Source: Amycolatopsis sp. CA-126428
Lineage (GTDB): Bacteria; Actinomycetota; Actinomycetes; Mycobacteriales; Pseudonocardiaceae
NCBI RefSeq assembly: GCF_002904335.1
Contig: NZ_PPHF01000010.1
Location: forward strand, 62,001-126,000
Length of the DNA: 64,000 nucleotides
Reading direction: 5' to 3'
Part shown: positions 43,459 to 53,705 of the stretch, piece by piece
Layout: every line of letters starts with the position of its first letter
Numbering within the stretch: position 1 is the first letter of the stretch
The notes under the pieces: generated by a model
Databases searched by the model: none
What the model was told of the DNA's origin: nothing
The model's input: the letters and a program-made list of their open reading frames with translations, nothing else
Program-made: the position numbers and the translations under genes

Positions 43459-44898
43459 TCAGGCGGACGTCGGGACCGGAACGTCCCCGACCCACCGCTG
43501 CATCGCCTCCGCCAGCCCCGCGTCACCCGAGTCCGGCGTGCCCACCCAGGCGACGTGCCCGTCCGGCCGCAGCAACACCGCCGCAACGTCCGAAATGGAC
43601 GGACTCGAAGCGGTCACCACCGCCGGCCAGGCCGCGAACGACCCCGTCAGGTCCAGCAGCACCGGCCGCCCGGCGTGCAGCAGTGCCGCCAGGTGCGTCT
43701 CCGCTCCCGACACCCGCAGCGGCACGTCCGGCGCCAACCGTCCCAGCCACGGGTGCCCGCCCGGCTCGTAACACGCGTCCAGCCCGGTGATGATCTCCGC
43801 CAGTGCGCGGTTCCCCGCCGGGTGCGCCGCCACGCGCCGCATCAAGTCGGCCCACGGTTCCTCCCCGGCTTCCTCCAGCGCCACCTGTGCCCGCGTGTTC
43901 GCCAGGATCCGCGCACCCGCCGCGTGCCGCTCGTCGTGGTAGGTGTCCAGGAGGCCCTCCGGTGCCGTTCCCCGCACCGTCGCCGCCAGTTTCCAGCCCA
44001 GGTTGAACGCGTCGTCGAGCGCGACGTTCACGCCGATCGCGCCCGCCGGCGGGTGGATGTGGGCCGCGTCGCCCGCCAGCAGCACCCGGCCTTCGCGGTA
44101 CCTCGAGGCCAGGCGGGCCGCGTCGCCGAAGCGGCTCAGCCAGCGGGGCGCGCGCAACTCGACGTGGCGGCCGAGGACCGCGTCCACCTGCGCCTGCAAC
44201 CGCTCCAGCGTGACCGGCGTGTCCTTGTCCGACGGCGGGTCGTCCTCCCGGACCACGATCCGGACGTACCCGGGCCGCGGGATGACGAACAAGCTCCGCC
44301 CGTCCGGCCCCGCCGAAGGCCCGTACGGCAGGTCGCATTCGACGTCGCCGAGCAGCGCGTACCAGCGCGCGTCGACGCCGGGGAAGCCGATTCCGGCTTG
44401 CTTGCGGACGGTGCTGCGGCCGCCGTCGCAGCCGGCGAGGAAGCGCGCGCGGATCGTCCGGCCGAAACGTCCATTGTGGACCACCGCGGTGACTTCGTCC
44501 GCGGACTGGGTGAACGAGCGCAGATCGTGGCCGCGCAGGATTTCCGCGCCCAGTTCGAGCGCCCGCGCCTCCAGGACCTCTTCGACGCGTGTCTGCGGGA
44601 TCCCCAGCGAGAACGGGTGATCCGTCGCCGCCCCGTCCAGCAGGAGCGGGCCGGGCAGGCCGGTCGCCGGTGCGTGCGGCACCCGGTGCCCCTCGGCCAC
44701 CAGTCCCTCGGCCAGCCCGCGGCGGGCCAGCAGGTCCAGCGCCCGCGCGTTCAGGTTGAAGCCGCGGCAGTACGGCGGACGCTCCGGCAGGCGTTCGACG
44801 ATCGTGGTGCGGACGCCGGCCAGGGCGAGCTCCGCGGCGAGCAGCAGGCCGGCCGGGCCGGCGCCGGCGACGAGGACGTCGGTTTCGAAGTCGGACAT
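43459..44898 (-). CDS. FAD-dependent aromatic monooxygenase
   Basis: This 479-aa flavoprotein of the PheA/TetX-type hydroxylase family has the FAD/NAD motif VAGAGPAGLLLAAELA, the second nucleotide motif [13 protein letters not shown] and the third [27 protein letters not shown]. It also has a C-terminal thioredoxin-like tail. It would hydroxylate an aromatic or polyketide substrate with NAD(P)H and oxygen. It follows the PadR regulator by eight bases and shares its promoter. Overall it is close in layout to the Rox-like gene at 48618-50069 but has IGVN where that one has QGLN, so another substrate is likely. Confidence 0.88.
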   Translation of the reverse strand: MSDFETDVLVAGAGPAGLLLAAELALAGVRTTIVERLPERPPYCRGFNLNARALDLLARRGLAEGLVAEGHRVPHAPATGLPGPLLLDGAATDHPFSLGIPQTRVEEVLEARALELGAEILRGHDLRSFTQSADEVTAVVHNGRFGRTIRARFLAGCDGGRSTVRKQAGIGFPGVDARWYALLGDVECDLPYGPSAGPDGRSLFVIPRPGYVRIVVREDDPPSDKDTPVTLERLQAQVDAVLGRHVELRAPRWLSRFGDAARLASRYREGRVLLAGDAAHIHPPAGAIGVNVALDDAFNLGWKLAATVRGTAPEGLLDTYHDERHAAGARILANTRAQVALEEAGEEPWADLMRRVAAHPAGNRALAEIITGLDACYEPGGHPWLGRLAPDVPLRVSGAETHLAALLHAGRPVLLDLTGSFAAWPAVVTASSPSISDVAAVLLRPDGHVAWVGTPDSGDAGLAEAMQRWVGDVPVPTSA

Positions 44899-44906
44899 GG
44901 TTCCCC

Positions 44907-45494
44907 TCAGAAGTTTTCGGGCCAGTTTTCGGGCCACGGCAGAGAGCCGGACCGGATTTCGGCGGCCGTGCGGCGCGCCCAGTCGAGCTCCGCGCGCCAC
45001 GCGTCGCGGACGAACTCGACCTCGATCATGAACAGCCGCGGCGCCCCCTTGCCGACGGTCTCGGCCAGCGCCTTCTCGGCGCCGTCGATGCGTTCGGCGA
45101 GGTGCCGGGCGCGTTCCTCCAGCGCGTCGGCGGCGCGGTCCGGGCCGAGCGCGCCGAGGTAGCTCACCGCCGCGACGAACTTCGGGTACTCCGCGACCGG
45201 CTCGCGGACCAGTTCGTCGAGCCAGGCGACGAACTCCTGGCGGCCGAGCTCGGTGTGCGCGTAGACCGTCCGCTCCGGCCGGTTGCCTTCCCGGACCGTC
45301 TCGACGGGCTCGATCCAGCGGTGCTTCGCCAGGGACTCCACGGTGTCGTAGAGCGACCCCGGGTTGATCTTGAACGTCGAGCCCTTGTGGCGCTCGCGCA
45401 GCGTGGACGCCATTTCGTACGGGTGCATCGGGCGTTCCAGCAGCAGGCCGAGCAAGGCCAGCGCGAGCGTGTTGCGGATCTTGCGTGACGGCAC
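44907..45494 (-). CDS. PadR-family regulator, self-controlled operon head
   Basis: This 195-aa protein has a PadR winged HTH (1-85; LALLGLLLERPMHPYEMASTLRER and FKINPGSLYDTVESLAKHRWIEP) and a C-terminal helical dimerisation domain. PadR proteins repress enzyme or efflux genes until a phenolic or drug compound binds. GTG 45494 has GGGAG seven bases ahead. The inverted repeat TAGTCGG-AA-CCGACTA lies 15-30 bases upstream over the probable -10 region, so it controls itself and the downstream monooxygenase gene. Confidence 0.9.
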   Translation of the reverse strand: MPSRKIRNTLALALLGLLLERPMHPYEMASTLRERHKGSTFKINPGSLYDTVESLAKHRWIEPVETVREGNRPERTVYAHTELGRQEFVAWLDELVREPVAEYPKFVAAVSYLGALGPDRAADALEERARHLAERIDGAEKALAETVGKGAPRLFMIEVEFVRDAWRAELDWARRTAAEIRSGSLPWPENWPENF

Positions 45495-45508
45495 TAGTCG
45501 CTCCCTGT

Positions 45509-45524
45509 TAGTCGGAACCGACTA
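45509..45524. promoter_or_regulatory. PadR operator TAGTCGG-AA-CCGACTA
   Basis: This perfect 7+7 inverted repeat overlaps a minus-strand TATAGT hexamer, the likely -10 box of the PadR-monooxygenase operon, and lies only 15 bases before the PadR start. Confidence 0.65.
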
Positions 45525-45535
45525 TACGACCGCCG

Positions 45536-45964
45536 TCAAGCCAGGTTGCCGACGCAGGTGCGCAGGAGGTCCGCCAGGTCGCGCCGCTGGCCGGCCGACA
45601 ACGTGTCGAGCATCTGCACTTCGACCTGCGTGATCAGGTCCTCGGCGGCGGCCAGCCGGGCGCGGCCCGATGGGGTCAGCGTCACTGGGCGCGCCCGGCC
45701 GGTGCTCGCCTGCTCGGCGACGGTGACCAGCCCGGCCGACCGCAGGCCGCCCAGGACGTCCCGCAGCGACTGCCGCGTGACGAACGTGATCCGCGCGAGT
45801 TCTGCCGACGACGCGCCGGGGTGGTCGTCGAGCGCGCGCAGCACGGCGTACTGCGACATCGACAGCTCCAGCGGGCGCAGCCGGTCGGTGCAGGCCTGGT
45901 TCAGTGCCTGCTGGGCACGTTTGATCAGGTAGCCGGGCCGGTCGCCGGTCGGGGCTGAACACAT
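45536..45964 (-). CDS. MarR-family regulator
   Basis: This 142-aa winged-helix protein has the MarR pattern MSQYAVLRALDDHPGASSAELARITFVTRQSLRDVLGGLRSAGLV divided over helices 2 to 4, and VTLTPSGRARLAAAEDL for the wing and helix 5. It lies upstream of the PadR operon in the same direction but is separated by the PadR operator, so it is likely independent. Ligand and targets unknown. Confidence 0.85.
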   Translation of the reverse strand: MCSAPTGDRPGYLIKRAQQALNQACTDRLRPLELSMSQYAVLRALDDHPGASSAELARITFVTRQSLRDVLGGLRSAGLVTVAEQASTGRARPVTLTPSGRARLAAAEDLITQVEVQMLDTLSAGQRRDLADLLRTCVGNLA

Positions 45965-46016
45965 GACAGGGACCTTACACAGGCTCGCCGCGTCCGGAAC
46001 CTGACACCGTGAACGG

Positions 46017-46787
46017 CTAGAAGCGCGTGTTCTCCCGCCAGTGGTGGAACAGGGCCGCGTCGCCGGACACGGTGAGCCGGGGGTCGTCGGCGGCGAGGCG
46101 CCCGGTCAGCGCGAGGAGCAGGTCGGCGGCACGGCCCTCGACGACGACGTCGGCCTCGGCGGCTTCCTGGGCCACCTCGACGCCGGCCGGGGTCCGCCGG
46201 ACGAGCCAGTGGACCTCGGGTTCGGTGGCGTGGAACAGCAGTGTCTCGCCGGTGCCCCGCAACGACGTCCGGTCCAGCGCCGGGTGCGGCCGGCGTGAGA
46301 AGGTGGCCGCCAGCCCCAGGCCCTCGGAGATCCCGTCCGCGGCGAGATCGGCGTCGACGTCGTACGGCGTGCCCGTCGCGAAGGCGGCGTCCGCGCGGTG
46401 GACGACCGTTTCGTGGGTCAGCCGCCGCGTCCAGAACCCGGCGCGCCGATCGGGGGTCCACGTCGACGTCGGGGTTTCGGGGCCGACCTCGGCCACCGCG
46501 GCGACGAGCCGCCGCGCGCCCTCGCGCAGCCAGCCGCCGAGGGCCTCGAACGCGGGCGGGTCGTCGATCGTGACCGCCTCGAACGGCACGTAACCCGTGG
46601 GCCGGCTCGCGATGATGACGGCGGACTTGTAGTAGGCGATCCCGACGTGGCAGGTCAGGTCCCGCAGTGTCCACTCTGGACACGTCGGGACCCGCAAGTC
46701 CGGGGCGGCGCCCGCGATCGCCGTCCCGAACCGGTCCGCTTCGGTGCCGAGGGCGGCGGCCAGCCGGTCATGGCTCAACGACTTCAC
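46017..46787 (-). CDS. Maleylpyruvate isomerase-family (mycothiol/DinB-like) protein
   Basis: This 256-aa protein belongs to the TIGR03083-like group, with an MDMPI_N DinB-fold domain (PTCPEWTLRDLTCHVGIAYY and TRRLTHETVVHRADA, whose histidines bind a metal in known members) and an MDMPI_C-like tail. Members use mycothiol as cofactor. The exact reaction is unknown. GTG 46787 is 6 bases behind a minus-strand TACGGT hexamer, so the mRNA is probably leaderless. The open frame further upstream is not coding. Confidence 0.82.
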   Translation of the reverse strand: MKSLSHDRLAAALGTEADRFGTAIAGAAPDLRVPTCPEWTLRDLTCHVGIAYYKSAVIIASRPTGYVPFEAVTIDDPPAFEALGGWLREGARRLVAAVAEVGPETPTSTWTPDRRAGFWTRRLTHETVVHRADAAFATGTPYDVDADLAADGISEGLGLAATFSRRPHPALDRTSLRGTGETLLFHATEPEVHWLVRRTPAGVEVAQEAAEADVVVEGRAADLLLALTGRLAADDPRLTVSGDAALFHHWRENTRF

Positions 46788-46954
46788 CCCACCACCGTAG
46801 GCCCTGCGGCGGCGGCCGTGGGGTCGTGATCGGCTGCCCCGAAGCCGGCCTCCGGGGACCTGGACAGGGGCTTCGCGCCGGTCCAAGATCCGTGGGGTGG
46901 CGGGAGAGCTGGAACCGGCCCTGGTCGGCGCGCCGCCGTCTCGGCGGCTGAAGC

Positions 46955-47482
46955 TCAGCGCGTCCCCTGGACGTCGGCGCGGCACGCCTCGAGGAACCGG
47001 TCCCCGGCGTCGCTGATCCCGGTCAGCACCTGGTCGAGACTCTCCCGGCGCACCTCCTCGGCCCCGGCGTCGAGCTCGGCGAAGACGGCGTTCACCCCGT
47101 TGCGGGCCGCCTTCCACAGTTCCTTGCCGCGCTTCCGCGGTTCCTCGGTGCCGAACAGGGCGACTTGGTTGTGCGCCTTGCGCAGCTCGGTGCGCCGTTC
47201 GCGCCACCGGGTTTCGATCTGGTCCCGGTCCGCCGGCAGCTTGATGAACTCCGACCGGACCAGCTGGAACGCCTCTTCGCTCGCCGTCGACAGGCCCGCG
47301 TAGGCCTTGACGCGCTCGTCGCGCAGCCAGTTCGCGTGGTCCGCCGCCCGCTTCTGCGCTTCCGCGCGCTGGGTCGCCTTGAGCTTGCGGCCCTCGACGA
47401 ACGTGTTGGTCAGCAACGTGAGCACGACCCCGCCGAGCGTCGCGCCCACGGTGATCAGCTGCGTGGTGGTCCCCGAGTCCAT
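46955..47482 (-). CDS. Hypothetical membrane-anchored coiled-coil protein
   Basis: I do not recognise this 175-aa protein. It has one N-terminal hydrophobic helix (about residues 8-28, TVGATLGGVVLTLLTNTF) followed by a charged, helical region rich in Arg, Glu and Ala (about 30-170) with heptad-like character. Similar one-helix proteins with a long cytoplasmic helical tail are common hypothetical genes in actinomycetes. ATG 47482 was chosen because it directly precedes the helix. It is divergent from the MBL-fold gene. Confidence 0.65.
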   Translation of the reverse strand: MDSGTTTQLITVGATLGGVVLTLLTNTFVEGRKLKATQRAEAQKRAADHANWLRDERVKAYAGLSTASEEAFQLVRSEFIKLPADRDQIETRWRERRTELRKAHNQVALFGTEEPRKRGKELWKAARNGVNAVFAELDAGAEEVRRESLDQVLTGISDAGDRFLEACRADVQGTR

Positions 47483-47540
47483 CAAGGGATTATCCCTGCG
47501 GCCTTGACCTCCACCTTGGTCGAGTTCCAAGACTGGCGTC

Positions 47541-48362
47541 ATGACGATCTGGATCTGCGGAACCTGCGGGGTCGAATACCCCGACACCGACCGGCCCCCG
47601 GCCGGCGACTGCGCGATCTGCGCCGACGACCGGCAGTGGGTGCCCACCTCGGGGCAGGTGTGGACGACCCTCGACGAGCTCGCGGCCGACAGCCGCGAAG
47701 TGGTGCACCGGGAGCTCGAACCGCGCCTGCACGGGTTCAACCGCGAACCGCAGTTCGGGATCGGCCAGTGGACGCACCTGGTCCGGACGCCCGGCGGCAA
47801 CCTGCTGTGGGACCCGCCGAACCACCTCGACCCGGCGCTGGCCGCGAAGATCGAGGAACTCGGCGGCGCCGCCGTGATCGTGGCCAGCCACCCGCACATG
47901 TACGGCTCCCAGGTCGGCTGGAGCCGGCGGCTCGGGAACGCCCCGGTCCTCGTCCACTCCGCCGATCGGCGCTGGGTGCAGCGCGAGGACGCCGTGATCC
48001 GGGAGTGGTCCGGCACCGAGCGGGTCCTGCCCGGGGTGACCCTCGTCGAAGCCGGCGGGCACTTCCCCGGCGCCGCGGTCGCCCACGTCGAGAACGACAC
48101 CGGCGGCACCCTGCTGGTCGGCGACACCATGCTCCCGGTGCCGGCGGCCGGGTGGGTGACCTTCATGCGCAGCTACCCCAACCGCATCCCGCTCTCCGCT
48201 GGCCTGGTGCAGCGGATCGTGGACCGCCTCGAGCCCTACGAGTTCGACCGCCTTTACGGCCTCCTCGGCGGCAAGGTCCTCGGGGACGCCAAGGGCGTGG
48301 TGCGCCGGTCCGCGGAGCGCTACATCGCGTGGGTGAGCGGGGCCAACGACCACCTCGGCTGA
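47541..48362 (+). CDS. MBL-fold hydrolase-like protein with N-terminal zinc ribbon
   Basis: This 273-aa protein starts with a rubredoxin-like zinc ribbon (C6, C9, C24 and C27 in ICGTCG and DCAICA) and continues as a metallo-beta-lactamase-fold domain (ASHPHMYGSQVGWS holds HxH, and VEAGGHFPGAAVAHV a further His). A Cys-rich ribbon at the front is unusual and suggests binding of iron or zinc. The hydrolytic substrate is unknown. The -10 hexamer AAGACT (47529-47534) lies 6 bases before the ATG, indicating a leaderless mRNA. Confidence 0.82.
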   Translation: MTIWICGTCGVEYPDTDRPPAGDCAICADDRQWVPTSGQVWTTLDELAADSREVVHRELEPRLHGFNREPQFGIGQWTHLVRTPGGNLLWDPPNHLDPALAAKIEELGGAAVIVASHPHMYGSQVGWSRRLGNAPVLVHSADRRWVQREDAVIREWSGTERVLPGVTLVEAGGHFPGAAVAHVENDTGGTLLVGDTMLPVPAAGWVTFMRSYPNRIPLSAGLVQRIVDRLEPYEFDRLYGLLGGKVLGDAKGVVRRSAERYIAWVSGANDHLG

Positions 48363-48404
48363 GCCGGCGCCCTCCTCCGCCGATGACCCACCGGCGGCTG
48401 GACG

Positions 48405-50120
<1,716 letters not shown>

Positions 50121-50174
50121 TCAATCGCCCGGCCGTGACTGGCGGGGGAGCACCCACGTCGATCCTGCGTTCAT
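50121..50174 (-). CDS. 17-codon upstream ORF with strong ribosome site
   Basis: ATG 50174 to TGA 50121 encodes MNAGSTWVLPRQSRPGD. AGGAGGTGA stands 4-12 bases before the ATG, the best Shine-Dalgarno in the region, although the following Rox-like gene has only a weak site. The spacing to that gene is 51 bases with a hairpin between. The arrangement is that of a regulatory leader peptide for a resistance gene. Peptide sequence has no relative known to me. Confidence 0.55.
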   Translation of the reverse strand: MNAGSTWVLPRQSRPGD

Positions 50175-50274
50175 GGGGCTCACCTCCTCGGGCGGTGTCA
50201 CGGTTCCCGGCAAGCTACAAGCCCGGGCCGCACGCCGTCCAATCCTTTTGTCGCCCGCGCGACCACGGCCGGGC

Positions 50275-51486
50275 TCAGGCCGTGGGGCGGCCGGCTCCGG
50301 CATAGTCGTCGCCGTCCCTGCGGTACGAGTGGACCTGGACCGCCTGCCCGGTCTGCGGCGCGTCGATCATCTGCTGGTTGCCGATGTAGAGGCCGACGTG
50401 GTGGATCTTCGTCGCCGGCTCGCCGTAGAAGATCAGGTCGCCCAGCTGCGGGTCGGTCACGTGCGGGACGCTGCGGAACTGCGTGTCGGCCGTGCGCATC
50501 AGCTTGACCCCCGCGCTGCCGTACGCCGCCGTCGTCAGGCCCGAGCAGTCGAAGCCCGGGTCGCTGCCGCCGGTGCCGTTGCCGCCCCAGATGTACGGGA
50601 GACCGATCTTGTCGATCGCGAAGTTCACCGCGCTCAGCACCGCCGCGTTCGGCGCCGCCGAGCCCTGGCCGACCGTGCCGTAGACGTTGACCGTGGCCAG
50701 CGTCCGGTGCAGGAACAGCGGCGCCGGCTGCAGCGTGCCGACCGAGTCCCACCACACCTGGCCCTGGGACAGGTCGTGGCCGTCGGCGCACAGCGCGCGG
50801 CCCGTGGTCAGCGCGGCGTCGTCGATGTTTTGGACATCGGGCTTCCCGCCGGACGCGCTGGCCTGGTACTTGCCCCAGACCGCCGGGGACAGCTGCATCG
50901 GCCCGGCGGCGTTCGCCGTCGAGACGACCTTGTTGTAGAAGTCGCGCACCTCGATCGTGCCGAGCGGCTTGTCCAGGACGCCGGTGGTGCCGAACTGCCC
51001 GCCCCGCGCGCGGCCGTGGTCCGTGGTCACTTTTCCGACCGCGGCCAGCGTGACCCACGAAAGGTGGCACCCGGGGACGTCCTTGCCCAGCTTCGTCGTC
51101 GCCTTCGCGTAGCCGACCATCGCGCGCAGCGGGACGTCGAGCCACTGGCTGGTCTTGGACGCCCAGGCGTCGAACTCGCTCGCTTCGGGCACCTTCGGCG
51201 GCGTCGACGTCTGCGGGGGCGTGGTCGCCGGCGGCTTCGAAGGCTTCGGCGACGTCGACGACGCCGGTGTGCCCGTCGCGGCGGCGTTCGTGGTCTCCTG
51301 CTGCTTCGGCGCGAGCAGGATGCCGGCCACCAGGGCGCCCGCGACGACGACCACCGCCGCGATCACGACCACGGGCTTCCGGCGGCGGGGCGCGGGCGGT
51401 CCAGGCGGTTCGGCCTGTTCGGCCAGTTCGGTCGGTTCGGTCTGTTCAGTCGGTTCGGCCGGGACGACCTCGGGCTCCTCGCTCAC
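50275..51486 (-). CDS. Membrane-anchored NlpC/P60 peptidase with transglycosylase-like part
   Basis: This 403-aa protein has an acidic Pro/Glu/Thr-rich cytoplasmic start (about 1-35), one membrane helix (about 38-58), a Thr/Pro-rich spacer and an external part. The external part contains a lytic-transglycosylase-like region (about 110-240, with SWVTLAAVGKVTTDHG and GPMQLSPAVW) and an NlpC/P60 domain at the end. The catalytic Cys lies in DPGFDCSGLTTAAY and the His in IHHVGLYIG. It would cut peptidoglycan glycan or peptide bonds. GTG 51486 overlaps the stop of the nucleoside hydrolase gene, so the two are coupled. Confidence 0.88.
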   Translation of the reverse strand: MSEEPEVVPAEPTEQTEPTELAEQAEPPGPPAPRRRKPVVVIAAVVVVAGALVAGILLAPKQQETTNAAATGTPASSTSPKPSKPPATTPPQTSTPPKVPEASEFDAWASKTSQWLDVPLRAMVGYAKATTKLGKDVPGCHLSWVTLAAVGKVTTDHGRARGGQFGTTGVLDKPLGTIEVRDFYNKVVSTANAAGPMQLSPAVWGKYQASASGGKPDVQNIDDAALTTGRALCADGHDLSQGQVWWDSVGTLQPAPLFLHRTLATVNVYGTVGQGSAAPNAAVLSAVNFAIDKIGLPYIWGGNGTGGSDPGFDCSGLTTAAYGSAGVKLMRTADTQFRSVPHVTDPQLGDLIFYGEPATKIHHVGLYIGNQQMIDAPQTGQAVQVHSYRRDGDDYAGAGRPTA

Positions 51487-52445
51487 CGGGCCGCTCCGGT
51501 GAGCCGGTCGAGGACGAAGCCGCGCAGGCCGTCGAGGTCGGTGTCCAGCGCGACCTCGATCGGGCGGCCGGGGCTGAACTGCGGATCGTCCTCGCCGAGC
51601 CGCCGCCGGTCGACCAGGGTCTGGCCGCGCGCCGGGCCGAGGCCGCAGTCGACGTCGACCCGGTAGGTCTCCGTGTGCAGGATGCCTGGCGAGATCGCTT
51701 CGGCGACCGCGACGGCGTCGTGCATGACCATCCGGTCCTCGCCGAACACGCGCGTGTAGTGCTGCCGGTAGGTCGAGGTCAGTCCTTCGAGGACGGCGCC
51801 CACGGGCCCCGACGACGCGAGCTTGGCCAGCCACTCGCCGTCGACGGCGCAGCGGTGCGTGAGGTCCAGCGGCACCAGCACCACCGGAACGTCCTCCTCG
51901 ACCAGCACCCGCCGGGCTGCCTCGGGGTCGCTCCAGATGTTGAATTCGGCGGCGGTCGTGCTGTTGCCGAACGTCACACCGCCACCCATGATCACCAGCC
52001 GCGCGATCTTCGCCGCCGCGCCCGGGTGGGCGGCGAGCAGTGCGGCGATGTTCGTCAACGGCCCGATCGGGGCGATGGTCACCGGTTCGTCGGACGTCTC
52101 GAGCAGGTCGAGCATCAGCCGGACGGCGTCCCGTTCCTCCAGCGGCCGGGTCGCCTCGGGCAGGGTGTACGAGTGGCCCGACAGGCCGTCGCCGCCGTGG
52201 ACCTCTTTCGCGTCACGCGGCTTGGAGTAGACGAGCGGCCGCGCGGCCCCTGCGGCCACGGGGACGTCGGTGCGGCCGAAGAGCTCCAGCAGCCGCCGCG
52301 CGTTCGACGTCGTGCGCTCGAGGGGGACGTTGCCGAAAACCGACGTCACCCCGAGGAGGTCGACGTCCGGCGACAGCGCCGCCAGCGCGATCGCCAGCGC
52401 GTCGTCGACGCCCGGGTCGGTGTCGATGATCAGCTTCGTGCCCAT
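51483..52445 (-). CDS. Nucleoside hydrolase (IunH-type)
   Basis: This 320-aa enzyme splits the N-glycosidic bond of ribonucleosides. The calcium-binding DTDPGVDDALAI motif is complete at the N-terminus, and the ligand-binding stretches IMGGGVTFGNSTTAAEFNIWSDPEAA and FMVMHDAVAV-like (GEDRMVMHDAVAVAEAI) are visible. It recovers bases or sugars from nucleosides. ATG 52445 has GGGGAG. The pairing with a cell-wall peptidase gene through a four-base overlap is odd functionally. Confidence 0.9.
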   Translation of the reverse strand: MGTKLIIDTDPGVDDALAIALAALSPDVDLLGVTSVFGNVPLERTTSNARRLLELFGRTDVPVAAGAARPLVYSKPRDAKEVHGGDGLSGHSYTLPEATRPLEERDAVRLMLDLLETSDEPVTIAPIGPLTNIAALLAAHPGAAAKIARLVIMGGGVTFGNSTTAAEFNIWSDPEAARRVLVEEDVPVVLVPLDLTHRCAVDGEWLAKLASSGPVGAVLEGLTSTYRQHYTRVFGEDRMVMHDAVAVAEAISPGILHTETYRVDVDCGLGPARGQTLVDRRRLGEDDPQFSPGRPIEVALDTDLDGLRGFVLDRLTGAAR

Positions 52446-52497
52446 CCCGCTCCCCTTGCCTGCGAACCCGTCCCGCACACAGGTTACGGTCACGGGC

Positions 52498-53253
52498 ATG
52501 ACGTCGATGTGGGGTGCGCCCGCGCTGTCGCGGGTGCGGGCCTGGCGCCGCGCCCGGCAGGACCCGCGGCAGGCGAAGTTCCTGACCGCCGACTCGCTGC
52601 GCTGGGTGCTGCGCAACCGCGCGTACACGCCCTGGTACCTGGTCCGGTACTACCGGCTGCTCAAGTTCCGGCTCGCCAACCCGCACATCATCCTGCGGGG
52701 CATGCTCTTCCTCGGGAAGGACGTCGAGATCCACTGCCGCCCCGGCTACGGGCGGCTGGAGATCGGCCGCTGGGTCCACATCGGCGACGGCAACGCCATC
52801 CGCTGCCACGAGGGCTCCCTGCGGATCGGCGACAAGTCCGTGTTCGGCCGCCAGAACGTGATCAACTGCTACCTCGACATCGAGCTCGGCGCGGCCACGC
52901 TGGTCGCCGACTGGGTGTACATCTGTGACTTCGATCACGTCATTTCGGACATCCACGTGCCGATCAAGGACCAGGGCATCGTGAAGTCCCCGGTCCGCAT
53001 CGGCCCGGACACCTGGCTCGGCACCAAGGTCAGCGTCCTGAAGGGCACCCGCATCGGCCGCGGCAGCGTGCTCGGCGCGCACGCGGTCGTCCGTGGTGAC
53101 ATTCCGGACTACTCGATCGCGGTCGGCACGCCGGCGCGAGTGGTCCGCAACCGCAAGGACGACTACGCGGCCGATGCCGCGCGTCGCGAGGCCGTGGCGG
53201 ACATGGCCCGGAAGGCGAACAAGGCCCTGCAGAAAACCCTCGGCGAGCAGTAG
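52498..53253 (+). CDS. Left-handed beta-helix acyltransferase
   Basis: This 251-aa hexapeptide-repeat protein has about six turns of the LbH fold (residues 75-215; GRLEIGRWVHIGDGNAIRC, RIGDKSVFGRQNVINC, VRIGPDTWLGTKVSVLKGTRIGRGSVLGAHAVV). The C-terminal IAVGTPARVVR is typical of maltose/galactoside O-acetyltransferase-like enzymes. The acceptor is unknown, possibly a cell-surface sugar. ATG 52498 is 7 bases behind TACGGT (52485-52490), indicating a leaderless mRNA. Confidence 0.88.
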   Translation: MTSMWGAPALSRVRAWRRARQDPRQAKFLTADSLRWVLRNRAYTPWYLVRYYRLLKFRLANPHIILRGMLFLGKDVEIHCRPGYGRLEIGRWVHIGDGNAIRCHEGSLRIGDKSVFGRQNVINCYLDIELGAATLVADWVYICDFDHVISDIHVPIKDQGIVKSPVRIGPDTWLGTKVSVLKGTRIGRGSVLGAHAVVRGDIPDYSIAVGTPARVVRNRKDDYAADAARREAVADMARKANKALQKTLGEQ

Positions 53254-53296
53254 GACTACTCAGGCCGCGTGGTCGTTTTCCGGTAATGGTGGTCGC

Positions 53297-53674
53297 ATGG
53301 GGGAGTACCGCGAGGTCGTCGTGTCCACCGTGCTCGCGCTGGTGGCGGTGGGGTGGCTGGTCGTCGTCCCGTTCCTGGTGCTGCAGGGCGCGCTCGCGAA
53401 CATGCCGGTGTTCGGCACGAGCATGCACGGGGGCGACGGCTACCTGACCTGGGCGGCCTGGCTCGGCGCCGGCCTGCCGCTCGTGGGCGTGGTCGTTTCG
53501 GCGACCACGCGGCGGCGCGGGTGGACGTGGTTCTTCGGGATCTGCCTGACGCTGGCCGCGGTCGTCGCGGCCTTGAAGTGGGCGGACGACCTCCGGCACG
53601 CGCCGCCGCCTCCGCCGGGACCACGCCACTGCGTCGAGCGCAGCGGCGGCGGCAACGACTGCCCGGGCGGCTGA
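53297..53674 (+). CDS. Hypothetical three-helix membrane protein
   Basis: I do not recognise this 125-aa protein. Three hydrophobic helices (about 8-32, 50-70 and 77-95) are followed by a Pro-rich tail ending in CVERSGGGNDCPGG with two cysteines that would lie outside or inside depending on topology. The ATG 53297 follows AATGGT (53285-53290) by 6 bases, pointing to a leaderless transcript. The final Gly/Cys-rich part resembles small cell-surface proteins only loosely. Confidence 0.65.
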   Translation: MGEYREVVVSTVLALVAVGWLVVVPFLVLQGALANMPVFGTSMHGGDGYLTWAAWLGAGLPLVGVVVSATTRRRGWTWFFGICLTLAAVVAALKWADDLRHAPPPPPGPRHCVERSGGGNDCPGG

Positions 53675-53705
53675 CCTCGGCACAGGTCGGACGGGGCTCC
53701 CTGAG

